From Micromonospora alfalfae (lineage in GTDB: Bacteria > Actinomycetota > Actinomycetes > Mycobacteriales > Micromonosporaceae), in NCBI RefSeq assembly GCF_022230925.1, contig NZ_JAKKFH010000011.1, forward strand, positions 186,001-250,000: a stretch of DNA of 64,000 nucleotides, in the 5' to 3' direction. The position numbers and the translations under genes were made by a program. Shown one piece after another: positions 16,854-26,266 of this stretch. Each line of letters opens with the position of its first letter. Position 1 is the stretch's first letter. The notes under the pieces were generated by a model that was given only the letters and a program-made list of their open reading frames with translations, did no database searches and had not been told where the DNA came from.

Positions 16854-18070
16854 CCCTGCTTGACCTTGCCGCCGCCGATCTCGCGGTCCCAGCGGCTGAA
16901 CGCCGCCACCAGGCTCTTCGCGTCCAGCGGGACCTCGGTCGGGTTCCCGGCGATCAGCGCGTCGTACTCGGGGCGACCGAACTCCCGGATCGCGTCCTGG
17001 CTCTTCTGCGGCGCCGACGAGAGCTGGACCTCCTTGATCGCCGGGCCCGGGTAGAAGTAGCCCTCGTCGTACGCCTTCGCCTGCTGTTCGGGGGTGAGCA
17101 TGAACGCCAGCAGGGCCAGCACGGCGGCCTGGGTGTCGGTCGACACGCCCTTGGGCAGGACGGCGTAGTGCGCGTCGGTGACCCAGTGGAAGCCGTCGAT
17201 AGGGGTGATCCTGGCCTCCTTCGGCACCGTACCGAGCACCCGCGGGTTGATGTCCCAACCGGTCGTGCTGACGATCAGGTGAGCGGTGCCGTTGGCGAGG
17301 TTCTTCATCGTCTCGGTGGTGCCGGACGGGTAGTAGTCGACGTACTGGCCCAACTCCTTGAGGAAGGCCCATGTCTTGTCCCAGCCCGCCGTGGGGTCCT
17401 TGGGGTTCGAGTCGCCGAGGATGTAGGGCAGACCCATCAGGAATGTCCGCCCCGGGCCGGAGTTGGCCGGTCGGGCGTACTGGAACTTCCTGGGGTTGGC
17501 TCTGGCCCAGGCGAGCAGCGCGTCCGCGCTGGTGGGTGGCGTCGCCAGGCGGGACGGCAGATATTCGAGCAGCGGACCTGACGGGTAGTAGGTGACTGTG
17601 ACGCCCGCGTTGCCGGCGAGCTTCTGCATCGCGGCGGCCGGCTCCAGGTAGTTGCTCATGCCGCCGAGACGGTCCTGGAAGGTCGGCAACACGTCGATCC
17701 AGAGCCCCTGCTCGATCCCGGCGGCCAGGCCGTCGACGCCGGTCAGCACGAGACCGATGTCCACCCGGTCCGCCCCCTGCTGGGCCTTGATCTTCCCGGC
17801 CAGCTCGGGTGCCGGGGCCTTCGAATAGGTCACCCGGGAGATCACGTCGGGGTTCTTCGAGACGAACTCGTCGATCATCCCCTGGGTCAGCTGGAGGTTG
17901 CCCGCCACGTCGAGGACGTTGAGCGTGACGGCCTTACCGGGCCGCTGTGGCACCTCACCGGTGCTGTCGCCAGTGTTGTCGCCGGGTGCCTCGGGTGCCC
18001 CACACCCGACCGTGCCCACCAGGAGCGACGATGCCGTGACCAGGAGAGCGCCGCGCCGCGAGATACCCAT
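16850..18070 (-). CDS. Extracellular solute-binding lipoprotein of ABC importer
   Basis: 406 residues. The signal region MGISRRGALLVTASSLL carries a twin-arginine-like SRRGALL and a lipobox VGCG (Cys23), so it may be a Tat-exported lipoprotein. The rest resembles the family 1 / iron-type solute-binding fold with the C-terminal EQQAKAYDEGYFYPGP block. It captures the transported substrate outside the cell and hands it to the permeases. First gene of the importer operon; GGAGG lies about eight bases before ATG 18070. An inverted repeat at 18130-18143 sits in its promoter region. Confidence 0.9.
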   Translation of the reverse strand: MGISRRGALLVTASSLLVGTVGCGAPEAPGDNTGDSTGEVPQRPGKAVTLNVLDVAGNLQLTQGMIDEFVSKNPDVISRVTYSKAPAPELAGKIKAQQGADRVDIGLVLTGVDGLAAGIEQGLWIDVLPTFQDRLGGMSNYLEPAAAMQKLAGNAGVTVTYYPSGPLLEYLPSRLATPPTSADALLAWARANPRKFQYARPANSGPGRTFLMGLPYILGDSNPKDPTAGWDKTWAFLKELGQYVDYYPSGTTETMKNLANGTAHLIVSTTGWDINPRVLGTVPKEARITPIDGFHWVTDAHYAVLPKGVSTDTQAAVLALLAFMLTPEQQAKAYDEGYFYPGPAIKEVQLSSAPQKSQDAIREFGRPEYDALIAGNPTEVPLDAKSLVAAFSRWDREIGGGKVKQG

Positions 18071-18129
18071 GAGCCGTTCCCTCCGCCAGGTGTCATCAGT
18101 GCTGATTCAGGCAGTCGGCGCGCCGCGGC

Positions 18130-18143
18130 GGCAACGGGTTGCC
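18130..18143. promoter_or_regulatory. Operator candidate GGCAAC-GG-GTTGCC
   Basis: Perfect six-base arms around two bases, in the 179-base spacer between the importer operon (minus) and the second LacI gene (plus). The same layout recurs at 19366-19379 before the GH67 gene. Confidence 0.65.
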
Positions 18144-18249
18144 ATGTATTGCCTCGCGCGAATGTGACCGGGCTGCTGGATTGTTGCGGGGGCATTGCCG
18201 AGTATTCACCGCCGCCATACCATGATCACGGCGCGTAGCCGGGAGGAGC

Positions 18250-19338
18250 ATGCAGATGCCCGACCACATCAGGCCGCCGGGACAGCGAGTCACGATCTAC
18301 GACGTCGCCCTCGAGGCGGACGTCTCACCGTCCACGGTGTCCCGCGCCTTCTCCCGACCCAGTCGCGTCAACTCCGAGACCGCCGAACGGATCCGGCAGG
18401 TCGCCGAGCGGTTGGGCTACCGGACCAACCCCCTCGCTCGCGCCCTCACCACGTCGCGTACGCAGATGATCGCGCTGGTCATCGCCGACATCACCAACCC
18501 GGTGTACGCCGAGATCGTGCGCGGCGCGCAGGACGCGGCGACCGACGGCGAGTACACGACCGTGCTGATCGACGCCCAGGAGTCCGACCGGCTGGAACGA
18601 GCGGCCGTCGAGCGCACCATGTCGACGGTCGACGGCATCGTGCTGGCCAGCAGCCGGATGTCCGACTCCGCCATCCGGATGGTCGCCAAGCAGCGACCGG
18701 TGGTGGTCCTCAACCGCGCTCTGGCCGACGTGCCCTGCGTCGTCACTGACGACCCCCGTGGGGTGCGGCGGGCCGCCGAGCACCTCGGTGAGCTGGGGCA
18801 CGACCACATCACCTACGTCGCGGGGCCGCAGGCGTCCTGGCCCAATGGCATCCGCTGGCGGTCGCTGCTCGAAGCGGGCATGGAGCTGGAGATCAAGGTT
18901 CGCCAGATCGGGCCGTTCAGTCCGACCATGGCGGGCGGTGAGCGGGCCGCGCAGGAGCTGTCCGCGCGTCCCGCGACGGCGGTCCTCGCGTTCAACGACC
19001 AGATGGCGATCGGGATCATCCGCGGTCTCAGCCGGATGGGCGTCAACGTTCCGGGCGACGTCAGCGTCGTCGGTTTCGACAACATCCTCGCCGCCGACAT
19101 CGTCACACCCGGGCTCACCACCGTCGCGGCTCCGCTCTACGCGGAGGGCTCGGCCGCGACCCGGCACCTCCTCACGATGATCGACGGGTCGCCCGGGCAC
19201 ACCGGCCGACCCATGGTCCTGCCGGTACGCCTCGTGGTCCGCGACTCGACGGCAGCGCGCAACCCGGACCCCGGTCGGGCCCGACCTGCGTGGGTACGGC
19301 AGCGGCCCGTTCCCGGCCCGGCGGCCCACAGGCCGTGA
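18250..19338 (+). CDS. LacI-family transcriptional regulator
   Basis: 362 residues. Helix-turn-helix VTIYDVALEADVSPSTVSRAF with hinge PLARALTTSRT, then the ligand-binding domain with the end motif VSVVGFDNILAADIVTPGLTTV. GGGAGGAG precedes ATG 18250 by about two to three bases beyond the core, an adequate ribosome site. The last 30 residues are an Arg/Pro-rich tail. Shared inverted repeats place its probable targets at the divergent importer operon and the GH67 gene 148 bases downstream. Confidence 0.93.
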   Translation: MQMPDHIRPPGQRVTIYDVALEADVSPSTVSRAFSRPSRVNSETAERIRQVAERLGYRTNPLARALTTSRTQMIALVIADITNPVYAEIVRGAQDAATDGEYTTVLIDAQESDRLERAAVERTMSTVDGIVLASSRMSDSAIRMVAKQRPVVVLNRALADVPCVVTDDPRGVRRAAEHLGELGHDHITYVAGPQASWPNGIRWRSLLEAGMELEIKVRQIGPFSPTMAGGERAAQELSARPATAVLAFNDQMAIGIIRGLSRMGVNVPGDVSVVGFDNILAADIVTPGLTTVAAPLYAEGSAATRHLLTMIDGSPGHTGRPMVLPVRLVVRDSTAARNPDPGRARPAWVRQRPVPGPAAHRP

Positions 19339-19365
19339 GGGCCGGACGGCCCCGCGACAAGAAAC

Positions 19366-19379
19366 GACAACTCGTTGCC
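19366..19379. promoter_or_regulatory. Operator candidate GACAAC-TC-GTTGCC
   Basis: Same 6-2-6 layout as the site at 18130-18143, with one mismatch in the left arm. It lies in the 148-base gap before the GH67 gene. Confidence 0.6.
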
Positions 19380-19421
19380 GACCCGGAGCCACGCCGGGAA
19401 GGATCGACGCGCATCCATCCA

Positions 19422-19434
19422 GCAACGTCGTTGC
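19422..19434. promoter_or_regulatory. Inverted repeat GCAACG-T-CGTTGC
   Basis: Six-base arms around one base, 52 bases before the GH67 start. It contains the CAAC/GTTG core of the neighbouring sites with a three-base instead of two-base centre, so it is a weaker operator candidate. Confidence 0.4.
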
Positions 19435-19486
19435 GCTCGCGGGACGGGCCGAACGGCGTCCCCAGCGAACGAACGAGGAGATGGCG

Positions 19487-22400
19487 ATGAACCGAGCTTC
19501 GGTGCCCCGGCTACGGCGAACCCTCATCGTGCTGGGCACGGCACTGGCCACCGTCGCGGCCACCCTCACTGTCGCCACCACCACGCCGGTCGCCGCGGCC
19601 CCGTCGCCGGACGACTACAACGGCTCCGACCTGTGGCTACGGTACGTACCGGTCGACGACGCGAAGCTGCTGCGTGACTACCGCCGCGCGGCCACCGCGA
19701 TCGTGGTCGAGAACGCCGACGCCACGAAGGTCCACCGGCACACGACGGACCTCGCCATGGCCCCCGGTTCGGGCGAGAAGCTCGTCGAGACCACGCTGGG
19801 CGCCGCCCGGGACGAACTGGTGCGCGGCCTGGGCGGGCTGCTCGGTCAACCGACACCCGTGGCGTCGGTCGACGACGGCACGGTCCCGGACGGCGCGGTG
19901 GTGGTGGGCACGCCGACGAGTTCGCCGCTGGTGGGCCGCACCATCGCGACCCGCGACCTGGCCACTGTGGGCGACGAGGGCTATCTCGTCCGGTCGGTGG
20001 CGAAGGGCAGGACACGCTTCACCGTCATCGCCGGCAACACCGACCTCGGCGCGCTGTACGGCACCTTCGCCTTCCTCCGGCTGCTCCAGACCCAGAAACC
20101 CGTCGACCACCTCCGCGTCGCGGAGTCACCGAAGATCAAACATCGGTTGCTGAACAACTGGGAGACCGAGCGTCTCTACGCCGGCAACAACGCCTCCGGG
20201 CTGGGTGGGCTGAACGGGGAGAGCGGGGCGATCTTCAACTTCGCCGCGACCGGTGCCAGCGCCGGCCGGAACCTGCCCGTCATCCTCGACCGCTACCTCG
20301 TCATGGCCCGCGCGTTGGCGTCCCTGGGCATCAACGGCATCACCATCAACAACGTCAACGCCGACAACGCGTACCTGACGAGCACCCGCATCGCGCAGGA
20401 GGCGGCCCTCGCCGACGCGTTACGTCCGTACGGCATCAAGCTGGGCCTGTCGATCCGCTACACAGCGCCCACCGACAGCCGGTTCGCGTCGGACACCCTG
20501 ACCAACAGCCAGCTCGATCCGTACGGCGCGGACTTCCGGGGCTGGTGGCACCGCCGGGCCCAGCAGATCCAGGCTGCGATCCCGGACTTCATGGGCCTCA
20601 CCGTCAAGGCCAACTCCGAGGGCCAGCCAGGGCCACAGGACTTCGGGTACGACCACGGTGACGGCGCCAACGCCATCGCCGCCGCCGTGGCGCCGCTCGG
20701 GATGACTGTGCACTGGCGGACGTTCGTCTACAACGCCGAGGTCGACAACGACCGGCTCAAGCGGGCCTACCTGGAGTTCGGGCCGATCGACGACGAGGTC
20801 CAGCCGGACGGCAGCAGGGGACGCTTCGTCGACAACGTGTTCCTCCAGACGAAGAACGGGCCACTGGACTTCCAGGCCCGCGAGCCCATCCACCCGATGT
20901 TCGGCCGGATGGAGAACACCAACCAGGCCCTGGAACTCCAGATCACGCAGGAGTACACCGGCCAGAACTGGATGCTGGCCTACCTCGGCCCGATGTACGA
21001 GGAGATCCTCAAGACCGACACGTACGCGACCGACGCGAACGGAAAGCTGCTCAAGAAGCGCCTGGTCGGCAACATCGTCGACGGGACCGCCCAGCACCAC
21101 CCGGACACCGCCATCGTGGGTGTGGCCAACCTCGGCAACGCGGACAACCTGACCGGGCACCACTTCGCCCAGGCGAACCTGTTCGCCTTCGGACGTCAGG
21201 CGTGGGACTGGACGCTCGACTCGGCGGACATCGCGACCGACTGGACGCGGATGACCTGGAGCAACGACCGGCGCGTCGTCGACACCATCCACCGGATGAT
21301 GATGGGCTCGTGGGAGTCGCTGGTCAGCTACCAGACGCCGCTGGGCATCGGCCACCAGTTCGCCGAGGGCGCCCACTACCGTCCCGACCCCGCCGACTGG
21401 GCTGGCCGCGACGACTGGAGCCCGATCTACTACAACAAGGCCGACAGCGTCGGTCTGGGCTTCGACCGCTCCCCCACCGGCAGCAACCTGGCCGCCCAGT
21501 ACTTCCCTCGGTTGCAGCAGCGCTACGGGAACATCAACTCGGTCCCGGAGAACCTGCTGATGTGGTTCCACCACGTGCCGTGGGGCCATCGCCTGGACAG
21601 CGGCCGGACGTTCTGGGACGAGTTGGTCTACCGCTACCAGATGGGCGTGCAGTACGTGACCTGGATGCGGGAGACCTGGGCCACGCTCCAACCCGACATC
21701 GACGCACGCCGGTTCGCCGAGGTACGCGACAAGCTGGCCGTGCACGAGGCGGACGCCGCGGACTGGCGGGACACCTCGGTGAACTACTGGAAGGAGTTCA
21801 GCGGGCGGGACATCCCGGTCGACGACGCGCCACTGTCGGCGACGATCGTCGTCAACGGCAAGAGGTTCGGCGGCTTCAACCTGTCGGACACCTCGTACAC
21901 CATTCCGGTGCCGGCCGGGGCGTCGCCGACGATCACCAAGGTGCGGACGGCCGACCGGAAGGCCCGCTACGAGATCATCTCCCAGGCGTCCGGCGTGCCC
22001 GGTCAGGCGGTCGTCAAGGTCACGACGGAGAGCTTCTTCGGCCCACTGGTGAAGAACTACGTCTTCAACCTGGTGCCCGACACGACGCTGACGGCCCTGC
22101 GCGTCGACGGCAGGCGTCTGGCGTCCTTCGCGCCGACGGTGCTGCGCTACAACGCCCTCACGGCGGCCGGCACCACCACAGTGCCGGCTGTCACCGCCAA
22201 CGCCGCCGACCCCGCCGCCACTGTCGCGGTCGAGCAGGCGACCACCCCCACCGGGCAGGCTCGGGTCACCGTCACCAACGGCGGAGCCTCGTCGGTCTAC
22301 ACGGTCGACCTGAACACCACCATCACCGGCAGCGACGAGTTCGACTCGACCCAGCTCGGCCCGCAGTGGCAGTGGGTCCGCCCGGACGAGGGCAACCGGC

Positions 22401-22948
22401 GTCTGGCCGACGGGTCAGTGGTCATCACCGCCCAGCAGGGCGACCTCCAGGGCAACACCAACACCGCGAGGAACCTGGCCCTGCAGGACGTCGACGGTGA
22501 CTGGACGGCCGAGTCCAGAATCGTCTTCTCACGCCCACTCGCCACCAACAACGAGCAGGGCGGTGTGCTCGGGTACGCGGACGACAACAACTACGTGAAG
22601 CTCGCCTGGGAGATGGGCAACGCGACAGCCGCCGTCAACAAGACCCGGATCGTCTTCCTGCGCGAGCAGAACGGCACGGCGTCCACACTGGAGATCACCG
22701 GAGCCGACGCCCAGCGCATCGTCGGGGCCGACGGCGCGATCTGGCTGCGACTGACCAAGATCGGGAACAGCTACCGCGCCTACTACTCCACCGACGGAAG
22801 CGTCTACCGCTACATCGGCTCCACCACGCTGAACGTCGAGCCGACGAAGGCCGGGCTGCTGGCCTTCAACCGGGCCGGCACCTCCACCGACCTCGACGTC
22901 GCCTTCGACTACTTCCGGATCGAGAGCCGCGGCGAGCGCATTCGCTAG
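19487..22948 (+). CDS. Secreted GH67 alpha-glucuronidase with extra C-terminal modules
   Basis: 1153 residues. Signal peptide about 1-38 (LRRTLIVLGTALATVAATLTV, cleavage near VAAAPSP). The GH67 blocks follow in order: an N-terminal GH67N-like domain, GLTVKANSEGQPGPQDFGYD near residue 370, YLGPMYEEIL, GHHFAQANLFAFGRQAW, YYNKADSVGLGFDRSPTGSN and LLMWFHHVPWGHRL near 690. The family removes (4-O-methyl-)glucuronic acid from the ends of xylo-oligosaccharides. Typical members have about 700 residues; here about 790-945 looks like beta-sandwich modules and about 948-1150 like a concanavalin-type DUF1349 domain. Start choice: GAGGAG touches the ATG at 19481, so the ATG at 19487, six bases further, is the functional one. 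Confidence 0.92.
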   Translation: MNRASVPRLRRTLIVLGTALATVAATLTVATTTPVAAAPSPDDYNGSDLWLRYVPVDDAKLLRDYRRAATAIVVENADATKVHRHTTDLAMAPGSGEKLVETTLGAARDELVRGLGGLLGQPTPVASVDDGTVPDGAVVVGTPTSSPLVGRTIATRDLATVGDEGYLVRSVAKGRTRFTVIAGNTDLGALYGTFAFLRLLQTQKPVDHLRVAESPKIKHRLLNNWETERLYAGNNASGLGGLNGESGAIFNFAATGASAGRNLPVILDRYLVMARALASLGINGITINNVNADNAYLTSTRIAQEAALADALRPYGIKLGLSIRYTAPTDSRFASDTLTNSQLDPYGADFRGWWHRRAQQIQAAIPDFMGLTVKANSEGQPGPQDFGYDHGDGANAIAAAVAPLGMTVHWRTFVYNAEVDNDRLKRAYLEFGPIDDEVQPDGSRGRFVDNVFLQTKNGPLDFQAREPIHPMFGRMENTNQALELQITQEYTGQNWMLAYLGPMYEEILKTDTYATDANGKLLKKRLVGNIVDGTAQHHPDTAIVGVANLGNADNLTGHHFAQANLFAFGRQAWDWTLDSADIATDWTRMTWSNDRRVVDTIHRMMMGSWESLVSYQTPLGIGHQFAEGAHYRPDPADWAGRDDWSPIYYNKADSVGLGFDRSPTGSNLAAQYFPRLQQRYGNINSVPENLLMWFHHVPWGHRLDSGRTFWDELVYRYQMGVQYVTWMRETWATLQPDIDARRFAEVRDKLAVHEADAADWRDTSVNYWKEFSGRDIPVDDAPLSATIVVNGKRFGGFNLSDTSYTIPVPAGASPTITKVRTADRKARYEIISQASGVPGQAVVKVTTESFFGPLVKNYVFNLVPDTTLTALRVDGRRLASFAPTVLRYNALTAAGTTTVPAVTANAADPAATVAVEQATTPTGQARVTVTNGGASSVYTVDLNTTITGSDEFDSTQLGPQWQWVRPDEGNRRLADGSVVITAQQGDLQGNTNTARNLALQDVDGDWTAESRIVFSRPLATNNEQGGVLGYADDNNYVKLAWEMGNATAAVNKTRIVFLREQNGTASTLEITGADAQRIVGADGAIWLRLTKIGNSYRAYYSTDGSVYRYIGSTTLNVEPTKAGLLAFNRAGTSTDLDVAFDYFRIESRGERIR

Positions 22949-22958
22949 CCCACCCGCT

Positions 22959-22989
22959 GGCCGGGTCCGGTGCCACGCCGGACCCGGCC
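22959..22989 (+). terminator. 12-base-pair hairpin after the GH67 gene
   Basis: GGCCGGGTCCGG and CCGGACCCGGCC pair perfectly around a seven-base loop, eleven bases past the stop. No T-run. Confidence 0.75.
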
Positions 22990-23059
22990 AACGTGTGGCT
23001 CGACGGGTCTGGACGTCGTGGTCGTCGGCGATCCTGGTTAGGGTGACGCCGCCTGACGC

Positions 23060-23096
23060 GACCGGGCCCGCCCCCAGAGTGGGGACGGGCCCGGTC
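23060..23096 (-). terminator. Long hairpin downstream of the GH95 gene
   Basis: GACCGGGCCCG and CGGGCCCGGTC (11 bases) enclose a further CCCC...GGGG stem around AGAG. It is 29 bases beyond the GH95 stop on the minus strand, and together with 22959-22989 insulates the two convergent genes. Confidence 0.75.
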
Positions 23097-23124
23097 GTGC
23101 TCCCCCGAGCAGGAATCGTTGCCG

Positions 23125-26124
23125 TCAGCCCCCGATCGCGATGGCGAAGATGTGCATGGTCGGCACGTTCGTGGCGGGCCGGGCGCTGATGTTCGGCAAC
23201 ACCACCGAGGCCACTGCCTTGTTCTGCAACCCGACGCCCACGTAGTAGACGCAGGCGGCGGTGTTCTGCCGCTGGTTGTTGGGCCGGTTCTGGTACGCCG
23301 ACACGATCGCCGCCGTTCCGGCGGAGTTCGGCCCGCCGTACCAGTCGGGCGTGCTCAACGTGAACGTCTGGCGGGTGCCGTCGGCGTAGACCACGGTGCC
23401 GGTCCCCGACACCGCGCCGTAGGTGCCGGTCAGCAGGAAGCCGAGCGTGCTGCCGGTGCCGGTCACGCCGATGGTCTGGCCAGAGGCGATCGCGTTGTCG
23501 GCGGCCCCGGAGCTGACGTTGGGCCAGCGGAAGTTGACCCCGTTGCGGCTGATCGTGCCGCCCGGGCTGGCGCCGGCCGACGCCAGGGCCTGCGCGGACA
23601 GGGAGGCTCCGCCGCCGTCGAAGTTACCGACGTTGGTGTTGCTGTCGCTGGTGATGCCGACGTTGCTGAAGCTCTGCTCCAGCGTCGGCGTGGTGGCACC
23701 GGAGCTGGTGACCCGGTAGGTGCGTCCGGCCTGCACTGTGACGTCGATCAGGTCGGACTCGATCCGGGTGGTCCGGGCCGCCGTGCCGTCGGCGGTGTCG
23801 ACCACGGTGACGGTGCCGGTCAGGATCCGGGAGCGCAGGCGGACGGTGCCGGCCCGGTCCGGTCGGATGAGGATCTCGGTGGCCGCACCGCTCGCCCAGG
23901 TGATGCCGACCGTGTGTCCGCCCCGACCGCGCAGGCCGGTCACCCGCCCGCTCGGCCAGGCCGGCGGCAGCGCGGGCAGGACGTGCAGCTCGCCGGTGTG
24001 GCTCTGCAACAGCATTTCGGCGATGCCGGCGGTGGCGCCGAAGTTGCCGTCGATCTGGAACGGCGGGTGCAGGTCGAACATGTTGGGCGCGAGCCGCGCG
24101 GTGGTGGCGAGGTAGCGGATCAGGTCGTGGGCCCGCTTGCCTTCCTCCATCCGAGCCCAGAAGTTGATTTTCCAGGCCAGCGACCAGCCCGTGCCGTCGT
24201 CGCCGCGCAGCGCCAGGGTCCGCCGGGCCGCCTCGAACAGCTGCGGGGTACCGCGCTTGGTGATCTGGTTGCTGGGTGCCAGCCCGTAGAGGTGCGAGAT
24301 GTGCCGGTGGTTGGGTTCGGTCTCCACCCAGTCGTAGAGCCACTCCATGATGTTGCCGCGCGAGCCGACCTTCATGGGTGGGAGCCGGTCCCGGGTGGCG
24401 CGAACCTGCGCCCGGAAGGTGCTGTCCACGTTGAGGATCTCGCTGGCCCGTGCGCACGCGTCGAACAGGTCCCGCAGGATCTGGTTGTCCATCGTGGGGC
24501 CGGCGCACACGCTGGCGTTCGAGTGGTGGCTCAGCTCCGGCGAGTTCGACGGGTTGGTCACCAGGTAGCCGAGGGTCGGCTCGGTCACCAGGGTGTTGAG
24601 GAAGAACTGCGCCGCGCCCTTCATGGCCGGGTAGTTCGTCCGCAGGAACTCGATGTCGCCGTTGAACAGGTAGTGGTCCCAGATCAGCGTGGACAGCCAG
24701 GCCCCGCCGGTCTGCCACATGCCCCAGAACGCGCCGTCCACCACCGCTGTGGCCCGCCACGCGTCCGTGTTGTGGTGGGTGACCCAGCCACTGGCGGAGC
24801 CGTACTGCACCTGGGCGGTCCGCGCTCCGGCGACGGCGAGGTCTCTGACCATGTCGAAGACCGGGTTGTGGCACTCGGCCAGGTTCGTGGTGTTGGCCGG
24901 CCAGTAGTTCATCGGCAGGTTGGCGTTGATCGTGTATTTCGAGTCCCATGCCGGGGCCAGCGAGTCGTTCCAGATGCCCTGGAGGTTGGCCGGCTGGGTG
25001 CCGGGCCGCGAGGACGAGATCAGCAGGTAGCGACCGTACTGGAACAGCAGCGTGGAGAACTGCGGGTCGTTGACGCTGTTGTGCTGGGCGATCCGGACAT
25101 CAGTGGTCTGGTCGGCCGCGGACGTGCGGCCCAGGTCCAGGGTGACCCGGCCGAACAGCGCCTGGTAGTCGGCCACGTGCCGGCTGCGCAGCTGGTCGTA
25201 GCTGCTGGCCCGCGCGGCGGTGAGGCGCTGCCGGGCGATGCCCTGGTAGTCGCCGCCGACGTTGCGGTAGTTGACGTAGCTGGAGCCGATGGAGATCAGC
25301 AGGACCACGCTGTTGGCGTTCGTCACCCGCAGGGTGCCGCCGGAGCTGGACACGCTGCCGCCGCTGACTGTCGCGTTGGCGAGCGCGAGGAAGCGGACCT
25401 GACCGTTGACGCCCTCCATGTTTCCGGAGATGCCGTCGAGGCCGATGGTGGTGCCGTCGGGGCTGGACACCGACGTCCGCTGCGGGCTGTCGAAGGTGGC
25501 GGTGAAGCTGATCGAGCCGGTCCGGTCGGCGGTCAGTCGCATGGCGATGACCTGATCCGGCGCGCTCGCGAAAACCTCCCGCTGGTGGCGAACGCCGTTG
25601 AGCACGTACGACGTCGTGACGGTGGCGGTGGTGAGGTCGAGCGTCCGGTCGTACTGTGACGCTCCGCTGGCGGAACCGAAGGCGAGCCGCAGGTTGCCGA
25701 CGGTCTGGTAGGCCAACTGGCCGCCGGGGTTGCCCATCATGGTCTGGTTGATCAGATCCTGGGCCTGGGTCCACTGGTTCGCGTTCACCAGCCGCCGGAT
25801 CTCCGGCAGCGCCGCCGCGCCTCGGGTGTTGCTGGGATCGTGCGGCCCACCGGCCCAGACGGTGTCCTCGTTGAGCTGAAGCCGCTCGGTGTCGACGTTG
25901 CCGAAGACCATCGCGCCGAGCCGGCCGTTGCCGATCGGCAGCGCCCGTAGCCAGTCGGTGCCGGCCCCTTCGTCGTACCAGAGGGCGAGGTCCCCGGCGG
26001 CCAACACCTGCGGCGGGGCCGCCGAGTCGGCCTTGGCCACGGCGCTCCAGGGAACCGGCAGGAGAGCACCGCCCGCGCCGGCTGCGCCGATCTTGAGGGC
26101 CTGCCGTCGGGTCAGGTCTGACAT
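23125..26124 (-). CDS. Tat-exported GH95 family enzyme (alpha-L-fucosidase type) with C-terminal sandwich module
   Basis: 999 residues. Twin-arginine signal LTRRQALKIGAAGAGGALLP at the N-terminus. GH95 features: N-terminal sandwich with ALPIGNGRLGAMVFGN and NEDTVWAGGP, then an (alpha/alpha)6 barrel with HHNTDAWR, NSPELSHH (Glu near 529) and IDGNFGATAGIAEML (Asp near 692), corresponding to the catalytic region of the family. GH95 enzymes hydrolyse alpha-1,2-L-fucosides or alpha-L-galactosides, for example on xyloglucan. From about 815 an extra beta-sandwich (QSFSNVGITSDSN to the end) is shared with several actinobacterial hydrolases. GGAGG lies five bases before ATG 26124; a longer open frame to 26304 lacks a site. 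Confidence 0.92.
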   Translation of the reverse strand: MSDLTRRQALKIGAAGAGGALLPVPWSAVAKADSAAPPQVLAAGDLALWYDEGAGTDWLRALPIGNGRLGAMVFGNVDTERLQLNEDTVWAGGPHDPSNTRGAAALPEIRRLVNANQWTQAQDLINQTMMGNPGGQLAYQTVGNLRLAFGSASGASQYDRTLDLTTATVTTSYVLNGVRHQREVFASAPDQVIAMRLTADRTGSISFTATFDSPQRTSVSSPDGTTIGLDGISGNMEGVNGQVRFLALANATVSGGSVSSSGGTLRVTNANSVVLLISIGSSYVNYRNVGGDYQGIARQRLTAARASSYDQLRSRHVADYQALFGRVTLDLGRTSAADQTTDVRIAQHNSVNDPQFSTLLFQYGRYLLISSSRPGTQPANLQGIWNDSLAPAWDSKYTINANLPMNYWPANTTNLAECHNPVFDMVRDLAVAGARTAQVQYGSASGWVTHHNTDAWRATAVVDGAFWGMWQTGGAWLSTLIWDHYLFNGDIEFLRTNYPAMKGAAQFFLNTLVTEPTLGYLVTNPSNSPELSHHSNASVCAGPTMDNQILRDLFDACARASEILNVDSTFRAQVRATRDRLPPMKVGSRGNIMEWLYDWVETEPNHRHISHLYGLAPSNQITKRGTPQLFEAARRTLALRGDDGTGWSLAWKINFWARMEEGKRAHDLIRYLATTARLAPNMFDLHPPFQIDGNFGATAGIAEMLLQSHTGELHVLPALPPAWPSGRVTGLRGRGGHTVGITWASGAATEILIRPDRAGTVRLRSRILTGTVTVVDTADGTAARTTRIESDLIDVTVQAGRTYRVTSSGATTPTLEQSFSNVGITSDSNTNVGNFDGGGASLSAQALASAGASPGGTISRNGVNFRWPNVSSGAADNAIASGQTIGVTGTGSTLGFLLTGTYGAVSGTGTVVYADGTRQTFTLSTPDWYGGPNSAGTAAIVSAYQNRPNNQRQNTAACVYYVGVGLQNKAVASVVLPNISARPATNVPTMHIFAIAIGG

Positions 26125-26255
26125 CGATCCTCCAAACGGTGACCAGTCCGGCCACCCCGAAGCGTGACAACTATGGGACTCGACATGGGGATCCGCTTGG
26201 GTGCGCCAACCGGGACCCTGCCTGAGCAGGCCGACGCCGGGCCTTGGCGAGCCAG

Positions 26256-26266
26256 ACATCTGATGT
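26256..26266. promoter_or_regulatory. Inverted repeat ACATC-T-GATGT
   Basis: Five-base arms around one base, 132 bases upstream of the GH95 start. Same core as 26442-26454, so a regulator binding pair is likely. The short symmetric form resembles GntR-type sites. Confidence 0.5.

Noticed and set aside
23119..25659. 846-residue plus-strand frame over the GH95 gene
   Set aside because: Antisense artefact: Val/Gly/Arg-rich without structure, while the minus strand shows the complete GH95 enzyme.
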